A stretch of DNA of 64,000 bases from Anaeromyxobacter sp. Fw109-5 (lineage in GTDB: Bacteria > Myxococcota > Myxococcia > Myxococcales > Anaeromyxobacteraceae). A program made the translations under genes and the position numbers. Positions 8,956-17,434 of the stretch are shown here, one piece after another (positions within the stretch are counted from its first letter, which is position 1; the number at the start of each line of letters is the position of its first letter). The stretch lies in NCBI RefSeq assembly GCF_000017505.1, contig NC_009675.1, forward strand, positions 1,550,001 to 1,614,000, read 5' to 3'. Under the pieces are notes generated by a model. The model saw only the letters and a list, made by a program, of their open reading frames with translations, was not told the origin of the DNA and ran no database searches.

Positions 8956-9150
8956 CTACCCCGCCCGTTGACGGAAGAACAGCACGATCGACAGGCAGTG
9001 GAACTCGTCGTCGCTCGACTGGGTGACCACCCGGTCCACCACCTCGAGGTCGGCGTTGGTGCGAAGCCAGCGCGTGACGGTCTCGCCCAGCTCCTCCCGC
9101 TCCTTCGCCTTCGTGGCGGAGAAGACCTTCACGCCGGTGAACTCCTGCAT
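8956..9150 (-). CDS. Small conserved-looking hypothetical protein (64 aa)
   Basis: Sixty-four residues (starts MQEFTGVKVFSATKAKERE). The composition is protein-like: a beta strand, a charged helix (EELGETVTRWLR), then two strands ending in LSIVLFFR. It could be a small ferredoxin-like alpha/beta domain. I do not recognise the family. The upstream minus strand carries a GGGGAGAG ribosome site about 4 nt before the ATG. Its stop codon is adjacent to the tatA stop. Confidence 0.7.
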   Translation of the reverse strand: MQEFTGVKVFSATKAKEREELGETVTRWLRTNADLEVVDRVVTQSSDDEFHCLSIVLFFRQRAG

Positions 9151-9350
9151 CGCGCTCTCCCCGTGTCTCTCTGACGCCTCGCCCTCACGGCGCGACCGAC
9201 CCGAAAAAGTATTGCCGACGCATTTTGCAGTGTCAAACGCGCGGTCGCGATAACACCCGATGTCTCCTCGTGGTTTTGGGCGCGCGCTCCCCCTCCGCGG
9301 CTTTTGCTCGGCGCGCCGGCCGTCCCTACGTTCAGCCCACCGGAGGCGTC

Positions 9351-9611
9351 ATGCGGGCGAAGAAGGGCTTCGCTGTCGAGTTCATCAACCGGATTCGCAC
9401 GATGGATCCCTCGGAGCTGAACGCGCTCATCGTGCGGGAGGCGGGGGAGGATCTCGCGCAGTTCTTCCTCTCGTACAGCGCGAGCCTCATCTCGCGGGAT
9501 CCCGAGAAGGTCCTCGAGAACACCTCGAGCCTCATGCTCATGGGCTATCTCATCCGCGCCGCGGAGGATCGCCGCGAGCTCCGCCACGAGCAGGCGATCG
9601 CGCTCGCCTGA
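9351..9611 (+). CDS. Hypothetical helical protein (86 aa)
   Basis: The start is ATG 9351 with GGAGG 5 nt upstream; the longer upstream open frame is not protein-like. The product is mostly alpha-helical with conserved-looking acidic helices (MDPSELNALIVREAGEDL) and no signal peptide. The function is not recognised. Its upstream ~200 bp is comparatively AT-rich (around 9205-9260) and is shared with the divergent 64-residue gene, so promoters for both probably lie there. Confidence 0.72.
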   Translation: MRAKKGFAVEFINRIRTMDPSELNALIVREAGEDLAQFFLSYSASLISRDPEKVLENTSSLMLMGYLIRAAEDRRELRHEQAIALA

Positions 9612-9673
9612 CGGCTTCTCAGCCCCCGCGCCCCGTGCTAAGCACGCGACGGCCCAAGGCGGCCGGGGGCGCC

Positions 9674-10453
9674 ATGCTCATCGATCTCCACGTCCACAGC
9701 CACCACTCCCGCGGCAGCACGCTCGCGCCGCGCGAGGCGCTGCGCCGGGCGAAGCAGGCCGGGCTCGACGGCGTGGTGTTCACGGATCTCAACACGCTCG
9801 ACGGGCTCGAGGAGATCCGCGCCGCGGGCCGCGAGGAGGGCATCCTCGCGCTCGTGGGCGTCGAGGTCGCCACCGACCACGGGCACTACCTCTGCTTCTT
9901 CCCCGATCCGGCCAGGGTCCCGGCGCCGCCGCAGGCCTTCGGCTCCGCGACGCCCTGGCCGGCCCGCGAGGTGCTCGCGAGGGTGCGGGAGCTCGGCGGC
10001 GTCGCCGTCGCGGCGCACCCCTACGACAAGACGATCGATCGGCCCAGCGGTGACTTCATCTTCACCATCGACGGGCTCGCCGCGATCGAGGCGCTGAACG
10101 CGAGCGTGAAGGGCCCCGCGAACGACCTCGCGGTCGAGGCGGCGGACCACATGAGCCTCCCCTGCACCGGCGCGTCCGGCGCGCACGCGTCCCTCGACGC
10201 GATCGGCAAGGCGGCGACGCTGTTCCGCGATCCGGTCGCGAGCGAGGCCGACCTCGTGGCGCAGCTCCGGGCCGGGACGGTGTTCTGCGTCGCCATCGGC
10301 GTGTCGCCGCAGCCCGCCGGGCGGGACGGTGGCGAGCGGCGCGAGCGGCGGCGCGACGACCGCGGCGAGCGCGACCGGGGCGGCCACGGCCACCGCGGCC
10401 ATGGCGGGCACCGTGAGCGTGGTGGCCGTCGCGACCGTGGTGGCCGCCGGTAG
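9674..10453 (+). CDS. PHP-domain metal-dependent phosphoesterase with Arg/Gly/His-rich tail
   Basis: The first ~215 residues are a PHP domain: metal motif DLHVHSHHSRGS at residues 4-15, TDLNTLDG, GVEVATDHGHYL and AAHPYDK, which are the usual histidine and acid ligand blocks. PHP proteins hydrolyse phosphoesters; relatives act on AMP/pAp-type nucleotides, but the substrate here is unknown. From about residue 217 the protein turns into a ~43-residue tail made almost only of Arg, Gly, Asp and His with RDRGG, GHGHRGH and GGRR repeats, like an RGG box. The start ATG 9674 is chosen because the metal motif follows at once. Confidence 0.9.
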   Translation: MLIDLHVHSHHSRGSTLAPREALRRAKQAGLDGVVFTDLNTLDGLEEIRAAGREEGILALVGVEVATDHGHYLCFFPDPARVPAPPQAFGSATPWPAREVLARVRELGGVAVAAHPYDKTIDRPSGDFIFTIDGLAAIEALNASVKGPANDLAVEAADHMSLPCTGASGAHASLDAIGKAATLFRDPVASEADLVAQLRAGTVFCVAIGVSPQPAGRDGGERRERRRDDRGERDRGGHGHRGHGGHRERGGRRDRGGRR

Positions 10454-10505
10454 GTCGAGCGCAGGCGCACGAGCTCGAGCCGAGCCGGGCGCAAGAGGAG
10501 CGGAG

Positions 10506-10551
10506 CAGCGCAGGCCCTCGACTCCGGTCCCGCTGTGCGGGCCCTGCGCTG
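10506..10551. terminator. Long inverted repeat between convergent genes
   Basis: CAGCGCAGG-CCC pairs with GGGCCCTGCGCTG (one bulged base) around a ~21-nt loop. It sits between the PHP gene and the convergent lipoprotein gene, so it can serve as a bidirectional stem terminator. There is no T-run. Confidence 0.45.
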
Positions 10552-10628
10552 GGGGATGAACGGACCGCCGCTCACGCCGAGCAGCGGAGCGACGAGTCCG
10601 CAGCCGGCGCGCCGCCTCGGGCGGCGGG

Positions 10629-11321
10629 TCACCTCTCCCAGCGCACCAGCCGCTCGTCCTGCAGGAACGCGCGGCGCTTCCCGCCCGCCCAGCTCCACTC
10701 CTCAGTTCCCGCGGGGCGGTCGATGCGCTTCTTCTCCGGGAGGCCCCACGCCATCTCCAGCGCGCGCGGGCTCATGCCCTCGACCGGCTCCTTCTTCGCG
10801 ATCGCGGCGCGCTGCTCCTGGGGGAGGCTCCGGAAGAAAGAGGAGGGATCGTCGGCCGAGAGGATCTGCTCCAGCTCGAGCCGCACGTCCTCGTAGCTCG
10901 CGGCGGTCTGCGGGAGGACGACGACGAGGGGGCGCGACTCGCCGGCGGCCTCCACGTAGACCCACGGGCTGTACCGGGGCGTCATCACCACGCGGCGAGC
11001 GATGAGCCAGCCGGTCGGGAACTCCACCTCGCGCAGCCGCACCGGCGTGCCGGGCGGCAGCACGCGCTCCGGCGTGGGCGGCGCGATGGGCGTCCCCCCG
11101 GTCGTCTCGATGAAGTCGAGATCGGCGGGAGCCCGGTCCGAGAGCAGCAGCTTCGTCCGGTCGCCCCAGAACGGCGCGACGTAGGCTGCGACGCGCAGGT
11201 AGCGCTGCTGGCCGTCGAGCTCCTGGTGGACGCGGCTGCGCTCGGCGTCCGGGATGGCCGCGTGCGGCGCGCAGGCCGCGAGCGCGAGGAGGGCGGGGGC
11301 GAGGAGGAGGGCGCGTCGCAT
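10629..11321 (-). CDS. Lipoprotein with C-terminal SmpA/BamE-like segment
   Basis: A 230-residue protein with a lipoprotein signal (MRRALLLAPALLALAAC, lipid Cys17). The middle has SH3-like beta segments (VLPPGTPVRLREVEF). The last ~60 residues contain the pattern GMSPRALEMAWGLPEKK followed by EEWSW and a Trp-rich strand, resembling the SmpA/OmlA (BamE-like) 'G-x-S..v...wG.P' fold. It is probably an outer-membrane or periplasmic lipoprotein; the role is unknown. The 1228-codon open frame running through it on this strand is an artefact of GC bias, and the real start is ATG 11321. Confidence 0.82.
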   Translation of the reverse strand: MRRALLLAPALLALAACAPHAAIPDAERSRVHQELDGQQRYLRVAAYVAPFWGDRTKLLLSDRAPADLDFIETTGGTPIAPPTPERVLPPGTPVRLREVEFPTGWLIARRVVMTPRYSPWVYVEAAGESRPLVVVLPQTAASYEDVRLELEQILSADDPSSFFRSLPQEQRAAIAKKEPVEGMSPRALEMAWGLPEKKRIDRPAGTEEWSWAGGKRRAFLQDERLVRWER

Positions 11322-11425
11322 CCTCCAGTTCTCGCAGAGGCCCGGCCGGCGCACAAGCCGTGGGTTCGGGCCGTCGATCGGACGGGCGAGACGCGAGCGA
11401 GCGCGGTTCGCGCTCGCACCCGGCC

Positions 11426-11611
11426 CTACTTCCGCTCGGCGTTCTTGCCCTCCTCGATGAGCTCGCGGACCCGCTGTCCGCCCTTGTGGCCGAGCTCGGA
11501 GTAGCCCTTCGAGCCCAGCTGCTCCTTGCGTGCCTCGCCGCCGAGGCGGCCGGCCTCCCGCACCGTCATGTTGCCGCTCGCGCGGCGCTGTCCCTTGTCC
11601 CGGTCCGGCAT
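11426..11611 (-). CDS. KGG-motif stress protein (Em/LEA group 1-like)
   Basis: Sixty-one residues, strongly hydrophilic, with the repeats [13 protein letters not shown] and [13 protein letters not shown]. This is the KGG domain found in bacterial general-stress proteins such as GsiB and in plant Em proteins, thought to protect against desiccation. It is a single gene with AGGGAGTC just upstream of ATG 11611. Confidence 0.88.
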   Translation of the reverse strand: MPDRDKGQRRASGNMTVREAGRLGGEARKEQLGSKGYSELGHKGGQRVRELIEEGKNAERK

Positions 11612-11774
11612 GTGCGACTCCCTGTCCTACTGCGGATGGGCCTAACCTGAGGGCCTCCCCTGCGCGGGGCAAGGGCGCGCGCGCATAAGCTCCGCGCGCC
11701 GCCATACCGGACGCGCCGGCTGGCGCTCCCAGGCGCGAGCGGCGAAGGGACGCGAGCCTCGTTACGCTCACCCA

Positions 11775-13556
11775 ATGGCGCGGCTGACCGACAACGCCCT
11801 GCACGTCCTGGAGCGCCGCTACCTGCTCCGCGACGAGAGAGGCGCGGTGGTGGAGACCCCCGGAGCGCTGTTCCGGCGCGTCGCCCGCGCGGTGGCGGCG
11901 GCGGAGCCTCCGGCGGAGCGCGACCGTGCCGCCGAGCGGTTCGAGGCCCGCATGTCGGCGCTGGAGTTCCTGCCCAACTCGCCCACGCTCATGAACGCCG
12001 GGCGAGCGCACGGGCAGCTCGCCGCGTGCTTCGTGCTGCCGGTGGAGGACGACCTCGCCGCGATCTTCGACGCGCTCAAGTGGGCGGCGCTCATCCATCA
12101 GTCGGGCGGCGGGACCGGGTTCGCGTTCTCGCGGCTCCGCCCGCGCGGCGACGTGGTGAAGACCACGCACGGCGTCGCGAGCGGTCCCGTGTCGTTCATG
12201 CGCGTCTACGACGCCGCGACGGAGATCATCAAGCAGGGCGGGGTACGCCGCGGCGCCAACATGGCGGTCCTGTCGGCCGAGCACCCGGACATCCTCGAGT
12301 TCGTGGACGCGAAGCGCTCCCACGGCCTCGAGAACTTCAACCTGTCGGTGGCCGCGCCCGACGCGCTCTTCCGGGCGGCGTCGCGGGGCGACCCCTGGCC
12401 GCTGCGGCATCCTCGCGGCGGGATCGTGAGGAACATCGATCCCCGCGCGCTGCTGGCCCGCATCGCGGACTCGGCGTGGGCGTCCGGGGAGCCGGGGCTC
12501 GTGTTCCTCGATCGCGTCGAGGCCGCGAACCCCACGCCGGACCTCGGGCACTTCGAGGCCGTGAATCCGTGCGGTGAGCAGCCGCTCCTGCCCTTCGAGG
12601 CGTGCACGCTGGGCTCGGTGAACCTCGCCTGCTTCGAGCGCAGCGGGCGGGTCGACTGGGACGGGCTCGGGGCGTGCGTGCGGGACGGCGTGCGGTTCCT
12701 CGACGACGTGCTCGACGTGAACGTGTGGCCGCTCCCGCAGATCGCGGAGATCTCGCACCGCAACCGCAAGGTCGGGCTCGGCGTCATGGGGTGGGCCGAC
12801 CTGCTCGTCCGGCTGGGGATCCCGTACGATTCCCCGGACGCGCTCGCCAAGGCCGACGAGGTGATGGGGTTCGTCACCCGCGAGGCGCACGCCGCGAGCG
12901 AGGCGCTCGCGCGCGAGCGGGGCGCCTTCCCGGGGTTCCCGACGAGCGCCCTCGCCCACGCCGGCCGCCCGAGGAGGAACGCCACCGTCACGACCATCGC
13001 GCCGACCGGCACGCTGGCGCTCATCGCCGGGTGCTCGTCCGGGATCGAGCCGCTGTTCGCGCTCGCGTACGTCCGCCGCGCGCTCGACGACTCGGAGCTC
13101 CGCGAGGAGCACCCGCTCGTCGCGGAGGCGCTGCGCGCTGCAGGCGCCGACGCCGCGCTCGCGGCCGTCCGCGCCGCGGGACGCGCCCGAGGGGTCCCGG
13201 GCGTTCCGCCCGCGGTCGCGCGGCTGTTCGCGACCGCGCACGACGTCGCGCCGGAGGCGCACGTGCGGATGCAGGCGGCCTTCCAGCGCCACACCGACAA
13301 CGGCGTGTCGAAGACCATCAACCTGCCGCGCTCGGCCGCGGTGGACGACGTCGCGCGGGCCTACGCCCTCGCGTACGAGCTGGGGTGCAAGGGGATCACC
13401 GTCTATCGTGACGGCTCGCGCGAGCGCCAGGTGCTCACGAGCGGGGCGACGCGGAACGGCGAGGAGTGTCCGCAGTGCGCCTCCCCGCTGTCGCGCACCG
13501 GCGGCTGCATGACGTGTGCGCGCTGCGGCTGGGCCAGCTGCGAGACGACCGAGTAG
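11775..13556 (+). CDS. nrdJ: Adenosylcobalamin-dependent (class II) ribonucleotide reductase
   Basis: This enzyme reduces ribonucleotides to deoxyribonucleotides by a cobalamin-generated thiyl radical, with or without oxygen. The 593-residue protein shows FLPNSPTLMNAG near residue 60, the GGGTGFAFSRLR loop, GGVRRGANMAVL, the active-site loop NPCGEQPLLP (Cys266) and the C-terminal motif CKGITVYRDGSR. It ends in a four-Cys zinc-ribbon segment (CPQC and CARC pairs) typical of this subgroup. There is no N-terminal ATP-cone, so it is a short form. No cobalamin riboswitch could be recognised in the 160 bp upstream. Confidence 0.95.
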   Translation: MARLTDNALHVLERRYLLRDERGAVVETPGALFRRVARAVAAAEPPAERDRAAERFEARMSALEFLPNSPTLMNAGRAHGQLAACFVLPVEDDLAAIFDALKWAALIHQSGGGTGFAFSRLRPRGDVVKTTHGVASGPVSFMRVYDAATEIIKQGGVRRGANMAVLSAEHPDILEFVDAKRSHGLENFNLSVAAPDALFRAASRGDPWPLRHPRGGIVRNIDPRALLARIADSAWASGEPGLVFLDRVEAANPTPDLGHFEAVNPCGEQPLLPFEACTLGSVNLACFERSGRVDWDGLGACVRDGVRFLDDVLDVNVWPLPQIAEISHRNRKVGLGVMGWADLLVRLGIPYDSPDALAKADEVMGFVTREAHAASEALARERGAFPGFPTSALAHAGRPRRNATVTTIAPTGTLALIAGCSSGIEPLFALAYVRRALDDSELREEHPLVAEALRAAGADAALAAVRAAGRARGVPGVPPAVARLFATAHDVAPEAHVRMQAAFQRHTDNGVSKTINLPRSAAVDDVARAYALAYELGCKGITVYRDGSRERQVLTSGATRNGEECPQCASPLSRTGGCMTCARCGWASCETTE

Positions 13557-13700
13557 ACGCGCCCACCCCCGCCTTGGAGCGGCCGCGGCGCCGGCTCCCG
13601 CGTCCTGCGGTGACGCGTCACGCCGCCACGGGAGTGGTGGGTCGGGTGAAGCCGCCTTACACAAGAAGCCTGACGGCGTTGGGGTCGCCCGGAGGTGCCC

Positions 13701-14348
13701 ATGCGCGCGGTGGTCGCGGACGATCACGAGGTGGTTCGGCGAGGCGTTCGAGCGCTCGTCGAGTCGCATCCGGGGTGGACGGTGTGTGGCGAGGCCTCGA
13801 ACGGGCGAGAGGCCGTCCGGCTCGCGCAGGAGCTCAGGCCCGACGTGGTGGTCCTCGACGTCACGATGCCGGAGCTGAACGGGCTCGAGGCGACCCGCGA
13901 GATCCGCGCCTCGGTGCCGGACACCGAGATCATCCTCCTGACGGTCCACGACTCCGATCAGCTCCTGGGCCAGGCGCTCGACGCCGGCGCCCGCGGCTAC
14001 GTGCTGAAGGAGGACGCCGCCCGTCACCTGGTCGACGCGATCGACGCCCTCTCGAAGCACGCCCCCTACGTCCCTTCGCGCGCCGCGGAGCGGCCCGGGA
14101 ACGCGGCGGCGCAGGAGCGGAACACGGTCGTGTCGCGCGGCGGGCGCGTCACCTCGCTCACGCAGCGCGAGCGCGAGGTGCTCCGGCTCCTGGCCCAGGG
14201 CGACTCGAACCGCGAGGTCGCCGGCCAGCTCTCCATCAGCGCGAAGACGGTCGAGACGCACCGTGCGAACGTGATGCGCAAGCTCGGCGCCAGCTCGATC
14301 GTGGACCTCGTGCACTACGCCATCCGCAACGGCATCGTCGAGCCCTGA
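13701..14348 (+). CDS. NarL/FixJ-family response regulator
   Basis: The 215-residue protein has a receiver domain (phosphoacceptor Asp53, acidic pair Asp7-Asp8, Lys in YVLKEDA) and a LuxR-type helix-turn-helix from about residue 148 (LTQREREVLRLLAQG, SAKTVETHRANVMRKLG). It should bind DNA when phosphorylated. ATG 13701 is preferred over GTG 13695 because GGAGG at 13691-13695 gives correct spacing. The sensor kinase of matching class follows 128 bp downstream, so the two are a likely pair. Confidence 0.95.
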   Translation: MRAVVADDHEVVRRGVRALVESHPGWTVCGEASNGREAVRLAQELRPDVVVLDVTMPELNGLEATREIRASVPDTEIILLTVHDSDQLLGQALDAGARGYVLKEDAARHLVDAIDALSKHAPYVPSRAAERPGNAAAQERNTVVSRGGRVTSLTQREREVLRLLAQGDSNREVAGQLSISAKTVETHRANVMRKLGASSIVDLVHYAIRNGIVEP

Positions 14349-14476
14349 CCTCCGATCGCGGTGGCCGGCGCACGGGGCGCGCCCTCCCCGGCACCCTCGG
14401 GCGCATCCACCCGCGCGCTCCCGGATGGCTCCAGACGGGGCGCGTCACCCGCGCGGACGGAGCGTAAGAGAGCGAG

Positions 14477-16588
14477 ATGCCGCCCGAGCCCCGGTCGACC
14501 AGCGCGCCCCGCGCCGACCCGATCGCGGCCGCCACCGAGCAGCTCCTGGCGGTCGGCGCCGCCGACCTCGATCGGGCCGTCGACGCCGTGCTGAGGGAGG
14601 CCGGCCTGCACGTGCGGGCCGACCGCGCGGCGGTGTTCCTGTTCGGGACCGGCGAGAGCCTGGCGCTCGAGCGGAGCTGGTCCACGCCCGGCATGCCGCC
14701 GCCCGCGACGCAGCTCGACGCGCCGTGGGTGCGCGGCGAGATCGAGGCCGGGCGAGTGGTCGCGCTCTCGTCGCTCGACGACCTCCCATCCTCCGCCGAG
14801 GCCGAACGGCGCTTCGCGGAGGCGAACGGCATCCACGCGGCGCTGTTCGTGCCCCTCTCCTGCGCCGGTCACCCGGTGCTCGGGTGGGCGGGGTTCGTGA
14901 GCCTCTCGCAGGAGCGCTCCTGGGAGCGGGAGCTCATCGCCGACGCGCGGCGGTTCGGGATGCTCCTCGCGGCGGCCCTGCTGCGGCTGCGGGCGGAGCG
15001 GGAGCGCGACGAGCAGGGGCGGCTGCAGGCGCTTGCGCTGGAGGTCTCGGCGGGGTTCATGGAGCTGCCGGCCGAGCGCGTCGGCGAGGGCGTCCGCCGC
15101 GCCCTGCGCCTCGCGGCGTGTGCGCTCGCCGCGGAGCGCGCCTCCGCGTGGTTGCTCGACGAGGACGGCGCCGGGGTCCGGCGCGTGGTCTCCTGGCCGG
15201 AGGACCCGGCAGATCCCGACCCGCGCAGGATGCACCAGGAGAAGCCCTGGCTGGATCCGGTCCTCCTGCGGCACCTGCGCGAGCACCGCGCCTACGCGCT
15301 GGCCGCGCTCGAGCACCTCCCGCCGGCGGCCACGGCCGAGCGCGCGCAGCTGCGTGCGCTCGGCGTCGGCTCGCTCGCGGCGATCCCGCTCCGCGCCGGC
15401 GAGCGCGCCCTGGGCTGGCTCGCCTTCTCCTGCCGGGGGCCGCACGCGTGGCCGGAGCGCACGCTCTCGAACGCCCTCATCGTCGGCGACATCGTCGCGG
15501 CGGCGCTCGCGCGCGCCCGCGACGCGGAGCGGATGCGCGCGAGCGAGCTCGGCGCGCTCGCCTCGCGCGACCTGCTCCAGTCCACCATCGACGCGCTCTC
15601 GGCCCACGTCGCCATCACCGACGCCGCGGGGACGATCGTCGCGGTGAACGCCGCGTGGCGTCGCTTCGCCGACGAGAACGGGCTCGCGCTGCCGCGACAC
15701 GCGCTCGCCGCGAGCTACCTCGGGGAGTGCGACGCGGCGGCGCAGAACGGCTGCGCGGAGGCGGCGGCGGTGGGCGCGGCGATCCGCGCCCTCGCGGACG
15801 CCCGGCGCGAGGACTTCCGGCTCGAGTACGCGTGCCACGGCGCGCAGCGCCCGCGCTGGTTCCAGCTGCGGATCACCCGCTTCGAGGCCGGCGGGGCCAC
15901 CCGGCTCGTGTTCGCGCACGAGGAGGTCACCGAGCTGAAGCAGTCGGAGGAGCGGCTCCACGCGCTCACGGGACAGATCCTGCACGTGCAGGACGCCGAG
16001 CGGAGGCGCATCGCGCGGGAGCTGCACGACGGCGTGGCCCAGCAGGTGTTCGCCCTGTCGCTCGAGATCGCGCGCGCGCGGGGGCGCAGCGAGGACGAGG
16101 AGACGAGCCGCTCGCTCGACGAGTGCGAGGCGCTCTGCCGGACCGTGCTCCAGGACCTCCGCACCGTGTCCCACGTGCTGCACCCCCCGATGCTCGACGT
16201 CACCGGCCTCGTCCCCGCGCTCGACTGGTTCGTGCGCGGGTTCGCGACCCGCAGCGGGATCGACGTGACGTTCACCTCGGAGGGGGTCGCGCGGCTCTCC
16301 CCCGAGACCGAGCTCGCGCTGTTCCGGGTGGTCCAGGAGTCGCTCGCGAACGTGCAGCGGCACTCCGGCAGCCGCTTCGCGCAGGTGGGCCTGACCCAGG
16401 CGGACGGCGAGGTGGTGCTCGTCATCCGCGACCAGGGGAGGGGGATCCGGCTCGGGCCGGAGTCGCTCGTCGGGGTGGGCGTGGGCGGGATGCGCGAGCG
16501 CATCCGCCAGCTCGGCGGGACCCTCCGGATCCGCGGCGGCGACGAGGGGACCGAGATCCGCGCGGTCGTCCCGGCGCGGCTGCCGTGA
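14477..16588 (+). CDS. Soluble NarL-type sensor histidine kinase with GAF and PAS domains
   Basis: This 703-residue kinase has no clear transmembrane segment, so it probably senses a cytoplasmic signal. The order is a GAF-like domain (about residues 10-170), a second GAF (about 190-345), a PAS domain (about 370-490), a HisKA_3 dimerisation domain with phosphoacceptor His517 in RELHDGVAQQVF, and a HATPase_c domain with VVQESLANVQRHS and DQGRGI. HisKA_3 kinases pair with LuxR-type regulators such as the one just upstream. The stop codon abuts the proC stop on the other strand. Confidence 0.94.
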   Translation: MPPEPRSTSAPRADPIAAATEQLLAVGAADLDRAVDAVLREAGLHVRADRAAVFLFGTGESLALERSWSTPGMPPPATQLDAPWVRGEIEAGRVVALSSLDDLPSSAEAERRFAEANGIHAALFVPLSCAGHPVLGWAGFVSLSQERSWERELIADARRFGMLLAAALLRLRAERERDEQGRLQALALEVSAGFMELPAERVGEGVRRALRLAACALAAERASAWLLDEDGAGVRRVVSWPEDPADPDPRRMHQEKPWLDPVLLRHLREHRAYALAALEHLPPAATAERAQLRALGVGSLAAIPLRAGERALGWLAFSCRGPHAWPERTLSNALIVGDIVAAALARARDAERMRASELGALASRDLLQSTIDALSAHVAITDAAGTIVAVNAAWRRFADENGLALPRHALAASYLGECDAAAQNGCAEAAAVGAAIRALADARREDFRLEYACHGAQRPRWFQLRITRFEAGGATRLVFAHEEVTELKQSEERLHALTGQILHVQDAERRRIARELHDGVAQQVFALSLEIARARGRSEDEETSRSLDECEALCRTVLQDLRTVSHVLHPPMLDVTGLVPALDWFVRGFATRSGIDVTFTSEGVARLSPETELALFRVVQESLANVQRHSGSRFAQVGLTQADGEVVLVIRDQGRGIRLGPESLVGVGVGGMRERIRQLGGTLRIRGGDEGTEIRAVVPARLP

Positions 16589-17419
16589 TCAGTCGCCGCG
16601 CACCGCCCGCTCGCCGAGCTCGCGCGATCGGCGCGTCGCGGCCTCGACCGCGGCGATGAGCGCTGCGCGCAGCCCTCCCTGCTCGAGCGCGTGGACCCCG
16701 GCGATCGCCGTTCCTCCCGGGCTCGTCACCTGGTCCTTGAGCCGGCCCGGGTGCTCCCCCGTCTCGAGCACGAGCTTCGCCGAGCCGAGCACCGTCTGGG
16801 CCGCGAGCGTCATGGCCACGGAGCGTGCGAGCCCGACCTTCACCCCGCCGTCGGCGAGCGCCTCGATGACGAGGAAGAGGAACGCCGGCCCGGAGCCGGA
16901 CAGGCCGGTGACCGCGTCGAGGTGGTGCTCCTCCACGATCACGGTCGTGCCGACCGCCTGGAACAGGCTCCGCGCCTGCTCGAGGTCCCAGTCCGTGGCG
17001 TGCGCGCCGCGCGCGAGGGCGGTCGCCCCGGCGCCCACCAGCGCGGGCGTGTTGGGCATCGTCCGTACGATGCGGACGCCGGCACCCAGCTTGCGCGCGA
17101 TCGCCGCGATGGAGACGCCGGCGGCGATCGAGACGACGAGCTTGCGGTGGTCCACCGCCGGCGCGATCTCGTCGAGCAGCTGCTCCATGGTCTGGGGCTT
17201 CACGGACAGGACGACGACATCCGCCTGCTCGGTCGCCTCGAGGTTGGAGCCGATCACCTTCACGCCGTACCGGAGCGCGAGCTCCTCGCGCCGCTCCAGG
17301 CGCGGCTCGGCGCACACGATCTCCTCGGCCGACGCGGTGCCGGCGCCCAGGAGGCCCTTCACGAGCGCCTCGGCCATGTTCCCGCTGCCGAGGAACGCGA
17401 TCTTCTTCCCGAGTGGCAT
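16589..17419 (-). CDS. proC: Pyrroline-5-carboxylate reductase
   Basis: ProC reduces pyrroline-5-carboxylate to proline with NAD(P)H. The 276-residue protein has the N-terminal dinucleotide motif FLGSGNMAEA, SVKPQ, RTMPNTP near residue 125 and the signature segment for dimerisation and substrate binding (DAVTGLSGSGPAF; QVTSPGGTAI). It follows the flavin dehydrogenase gene by only 15 bp on the same strand. The interval has no Shine-Dalgarno but holds GATAAG 8 nt before the ATG, so the gene may be read both in the operon and from its own leaderless promoter. Confidence 0.97.
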   Translation of the reverse strand: MPLGKKIAFLGSGNMAEALVKGLLGAGTASAEEIVCAEPRLERREELALRYGVKVIGSNLEATEQADVVVLSVKPQTMEQLLDEIAPAVDHRKLVVSIAAGVSIAAIARKLGAGVRIVRTMPNTPALVGAGATALARGAHATDWDLEQARSLFQAVGTTVIVEEHHLDAVTGLSGSGPAFLFLVIEALADGGVKVGLARSVAMTLAAQTVLGSAKLVLETGEHPGRLKDQVTSPGGTAIAGVHALEQGGLRAALIAAVEAATRRSRELGERAVRGD

Positions 17420-17434
17420 CGGGGCAGCTTATCT

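Noticed and set aside
11612-11774. Cobalamin riboswitch before the B12-dependent ribonucleotide reductase
   Set aside because: The interval lacks the B12-box and the length needed for a cobalamin aptamer.
10629-14315. 1228-codon open frame on the minus strand
   Set aside because: Only its last 230 codons (the lipoprotein gene) are real. The rest runs antisense to nrdJ and the response regulator, is Arg/Glu/His-rich, and arises from GC-rich third positions of the plus-strand genes.
14315-16363. 682-codon antisense open frame opposite the histidine kinase
   Set aside because: The plus strand carries full GAF, PAS, HisKA_3 and HATPase motifs; the antisense product has no recognisable motif.
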